The notes under the pieces are model-generated. The model did no database searches. It saw nothing but the letters and a program-made list of their open reading frames with translations, and was not told where the DNA came from. Positions 7,043 to 8,470 of a stretch of 8,470 bases of DNA are shown piece after piece. Source of the DNA: an uncultured Aquimonas sp. (GTDB lineage: Bacteria; Pseudomonadota; Gammaproteobacteria; Xanthomonadales; Xanthomonadaceae); contig CAMLOR010000142.1 of NCBI GenBank assembly GCA_946481615.1, positions 1-8,470 on the forward strand. Reading direction: 5' to 3'. Positions within the stretch are counted from its first letter, which is position 1. Every line of letters starts with the position of its first letter. The translations under genes were made by a program, and so were the position numbers.

Positions 7043-7435
7043 TCAGTCTCCTGCCGCCACGCCCACGCCGAGGCGCAGCGTCAGCGGAAACGGGCCTTGC
7101 TCCCAGTCCCAGCCTTGCGGCGTGGGAAGCTTGGCCGCGAGCAGCTGTTTCGCGATGCAATCGGTGACGGCGGAATCGGGTTCCAGGTCCACGTCCGACC
7201 ACGATCCCTCAGGCGCCACACGTGCGAGCAGCGTCGCCATCTCGCCGGTGGCGAGCGGCAGACCCTGCTGCGCGCAGGCCTGCATGGCGTCGATGGCGAA
7301 TGGCGCGATGGCCTCGTTGAAATCGGCGCCGGTGCGCGTGGATGCCACGCGGTCGCCGATTCCGGCACGTTGATCGAGTTCCTGTGCGCCGGCGGCGCCG
7401 ATCGAAAACCATAGAAAAACCAGTAGCCGCTTCAT
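7043..7435 (-). CDS. Small exported protein with TonB-C/AgmX-like C-terminal module
   Basis: This is a 130-residue protein with a likely Sec signal peptide (KR, then hydrophobic residues, ending AGA at residue 17). It has two cysteines, C54 and C93, that could form a disulphide. Residues about 76-122 (EGSWSDVDLEPDSAVTDCIA through LPTPQG to GPFPLTLRL) follow the pattern of AgmX/PglI C-terminal and TonB-C-like modules: a strand, a conserved Cys at the start of a helix, an (F/L)PxPxG turn, then a final strand. This is recognition by pattern only. Its stop codon lies one base before the RHS start and overlaps the RHS ribosome-binding region, so the two are very probably co-translated. A role in exporting, anchoring or assembling the RHS protein is therefore plausible but unproven. 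The ATG at 7435 gives the signal peptide, but no good Shine-Dalgarno precedes it. Confidence 0.85.
   Translation of the reverse strand: MKRLLVFLWFSIGAAGAQELDQRAGIGDRVASTRTGADFNEAIAPFAIDAMQACAQQGLPLATGEMATLLARVAPEGSWSDVDLEPDSAVTDCIAKQLLAAKLPTPQGWDWEQGPFPLTLRLGVGVAAGD
7048..7052 (-). promoter_or_regulatory. Ribosome binding site for the RHS gene
   Basis: AGGAG lies 6 nt before the RHS ATG (7041), inside the last codons of the upstream gene, whose TGA (7043-7045) falls between the site and the start. The arrangement repeats at the RHS/immunity junction and points to coupled translation along the operon. Confidence 0.8.
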
Positions 7436-7627
7436 GCACCGTCGCTCATCGCACCGCCGTGATTCGGCGGCGCGAGTCTAGGTCGAGGGTTGGCGGCGGA
7501 CGTCCAGAAATCTTTCGTCGGAACGACGAATCATGGAGTTAGCGTGCGATTCGGGCTCGCACGACCGTTGGTCGGCGACTGGCGGAATACGGTGTTTTTG
7601 CCGCGTTTTCCGCGGTGCGTTGCCGCC
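7436..7627. other. Non-coding gap between the GNAT gene and the RHS operon, with three small inverted repeats
   Basis: The gap probably holds the promoter of the RHS operon. Three perfect inverted repeats are visible: 7454-7470 (6-bp arms, 5-nt loop, GC-rich, in the presumed leader of the small exported gene), 7514-7530 (7-bp arms TTCGTCG/CGACGAA, 3-nt loop) and 7601-7615 (5-bp arms, 5-nt loop, 13 nt after the GNAT stop). None is followed by a T-run on the minus strand, so none is a convincing intrinsic terminator. A TAGACT hexamer at 7475-7480 on the minus strand could be a -10, but no matching -35 was found. No gene is seen here. Confidence 0.5.
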
Positions 7628-8113
7628 TCAGAGTTCGCGCAGATAGAACGTATTGCAGCCGCCGTGTCCCGTCGCGCCCATCGGCGCGCCGATGAGCGTG
7701 AAGCCGCTGCGTTCGTAGAGCTTGCGCGCGGCGCTCATGCCGCAGAGGGTCTCGAGGTAGCAGCGTTCGAAGCCGAAGCCGCGGGCGGCCTCGAGGCAGC
7801 GTTGCATGAGCGCGGTGCCGGCGCCGCTGCCGCGCAGGGCCGGCAGGAAGTACATCTTGCGCAGTTCGCAGACGGCCGGGTCGCCGCCTTCGAGCGGCGC
7901 CACGCCGCCGCCGCCGAGCACCGCGCCGTCGCGTTCGACGACGAAGTAGGCGCAGCGCGGTTGCGCGTAGGCGCGGCTCATCCAGTCGACTTCGGGATCG
8001 TTGATGGCGAAGCCGTCGCCGACCGCGCCGAATTCCGGCATCACGGTGCGGATGACGTTCGCCATGGCGGCATCGTCGGCCGCGGTGATGGGGCGCAGGG
8101 TCCAGTCGTTCAT
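7628..8113 (-). CDS. GNAT-family N-acetyltransferase
   Basis: This is a complete 161-residue protein, the usual length for a single-domain GNAT enzyme that transfers acetyl from acetyl-CoA to an amine. Motif A is clear: the strand CELRKMYFLP, then RGSGAG at 94-99 (the R/Q-x-x-G-x-G/A pyrophosphate-binding loop) and the helix TALMQRCLEAA. Motif B follows as CYLETLCGMSAARKLYERSGFTL (118-140), with the family's typical 'AxxLYExxGF'. The acceptor substrate cannot be told from sequence. No signal peptide is present, so it is cytoplasmic. The ATG at 8113 starts directly into the first GNAT strand (WTLRPIT); its Shine-Dalgarno is weak. The REP-like element lies 13 bp upstream, so its promoter is either within that element or in the preceding EAL gene. 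There is no evident functional link to the RHS operon. Confidence 0.93.
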   Translation of the reverse strand: MNDWTLRPITAADDAAMANVIRTVMPEFGAVGDGFAINDPEVDWMSRAYAQPRCAYFVVERDGAVLGGGGVAPLEGGDPAVCELRKMYFLPALRGSGAGTALMQRCLEAARGFGFERCYLETLCGMSAARKLYERSGFTLIGAPMGATGHGGCNTFYLREL

Positions 8114-8126
8114 GCGCGGGATTGTC

Positions 8127-8208
8127 CGTCATTCCCGCGTAGGCGGGAATCCGGTGTCTTTCGCGAGACGCATCGAAGTCACTGGCTCACCGCCTTCGCG
8201 GGACGACG
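8127..8208. repeat. REP-like paired inverted-repeat element
   Basis: This 82-bp intergenic element has imperfect inverted ends: CGTCATTCCCGCG on the left against CGTCGTCCCGCG, read on the other strand, on the right. The similarity continues inward (CGGGAATCCGGTGTCTTTCG against CGGTGAGCCAGTGACTTCG). The left half contains a perfect 20-bp hairpin at 8131-8150 (ATTCCCGC, four bases, GCGGGAAT). That is the ATTCCC...GGGAAT form seen in dRS3/REP-type dispersed repeats, which many proteobacterial genomes carry in high copy. Only one copy lies in this window, so its dispersal is inferred. It sits between two minus-strand genes and could stabilise the 3' end of the EAL transcript or lower read-through into the GNAT gene. 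Confidence 0.75.
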
Positions 8209-8216
8209 GTTGGCGG

Positions 8217-8470
8217 CTAACGTTGCAGGTACTTCGCGAATTCGTCGGGCGTCAGCGGTTCGCTGTAGAAATAGCCCTGGCACAACTCGGTGCCCAGGGC
8301 CATCAGGAAGGCGCGCTGCTGCGCGGTTTCCACGCCCTCGGCGATCACGGTGAGCCCGAGGCTCTGCGCGATGCGGATGATCGCGAGGCAGATGTCGGCG
8401 TCGGAGGTGTTGTCGGGCACGCCCTGCATGAAGGTGTGCGAGATCTTCAGCCCGTCGATCGGCAGGCGTC
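8217..8470 (-). CDS. EAL-domain protein (c-di-GMP phosphodiesterase type), C-terminal part only
   Basis: The reading frame enters from beyond base 8470 and ends at 8217; 83 residues are visible. They form the C-terminal third of an EAL domain, which hydrolyses cyclic di-GMP. Visible landmarks are LPIDGLKI at the start, AIIRIAQSLGLTVIAEGVET (the conserved AEGVE with its metal- and substrate-contacting Glu residues), and CQGYFYSEPL (conserved Gln). The protein ends shortly after the domain, at FAKYLQR, as is normal. One departure is KISHTF where most active EAL proteins have KIDxxF. The Lys is kept but the Asp is Ser, so activity may be altered. The EAL signature itself, the DDFG motif and any GGDEF, PAS or sensor domain are outside the window, so activity and input cannot be judged. 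Confidence 0.93.
   Translation of the reverse strand, partial: RLPIDGLKISHTFMQGVPDNTSDADICLAIIRIAQSLGLTVIAEGVETAQQRAFLMALGTELCQGYFYSEPLTPDEFAKYLQR

Noticed and set aside
2239..7167. A 1642-codon open frame on the plus strand opposite the RHS gene
   Set aside because: It is a by-product of GC-rich codon usage in the RHS gene. Its translation is Arg/Gly/Val-rich with no domain, while the minus frame has clear RHS motifs and a good ribosome binding site.
7514..7530. Intrinsic terminator between the GNAT gene and the RHS operon
   Set aside because: The 7-bp hairpin is perfect but is not followed by a T-run on the minus strand; it is kept only as an inverted repeat.
7490..8353. A 287-codon plus-strand open frame across the GNAT gene and the REP-like element
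   Set aside because: It is antisense to a convincing GNAT gene and includes the repeat-derived peptide SFPRRRES, typical of spurious translation through REP-type repeats.

Overview
All protein-coding genes that can be supported lie on the minus strand, so the window reads biologically from right to left. The DNA is GC-rich. The mix of Sec-exported proteins, an EAL-domain gene, a REP-like inverted-repeat element and an 'RNGFE'-type motif suggests a high-GC gammaproteobacterium, perhaps Lysobacterales (Xanthomonadales). That assignment is an inference from gene style; no marker gene is present.

Layout, in transcription order. (1) 8470-8217: the 3' end of an EAL-domain (cyclic-di-GMP phosphodiesterase type) gene, its 5' part outside the window. 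(2) 8208-8127: an 82-bp inverted-repeat element resembling a paired REP. (3) 8113-7628: a complete GNAT acetyltransferase. (4) 7627-7436: a non-coding gap with small inverted repeats. (5) 7435-801: a tightly packed four-gene unit made of a small exported protein with a TonB-C/AgmX-like C-terminus, a 1697-residue exported RHS/YD-repeat protein, and two tandem paralogous exported proteins with four conserved cysteines. (6) 796-720: a frameshifted scrap of an RHS core. (7) 628-1: an HSD10-like short-chain dehydrogenase, its 3' end outside the window, behind its own candidate promoter.

The centre of interest is the four-gene unit. The RHS protein has a Sec signal peptide, a YD-repeat shell, a canonical RHS-associated core ending at DPDGR (residue 1518), and then a 179-residue tip with an HExxH zinc-peptidase signature at residues 1653-1657. 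This is the architecture of a polymorphic toxin with a metallopeptidase warhead. The two genes directly after it sit where immunity genes sit. Both products carry signal peptides, and their sequence pattern recalls the OB-fold NTR/TIMP inhibitors of metalloproteases. The working hypothesis is a Sec-exported RHS metallopeptidase toxin with a duplicated, disulphide-bonded periplasmic inhibitor. The peptidase motif and the paralogy are read from the sequence; the inhibitor fold and toxin/immunity roles are inference.

Two start codons in this unit (rhs and the first immunity candidate) have the same arrangement: AGGAG ending 6 nt before ATG and close to or overlapping the upstream stop. That fits translational coupling. 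By eye the tip and immunity genes are less GC-rich than the RHS core, as expected for an exchangeable tip module.
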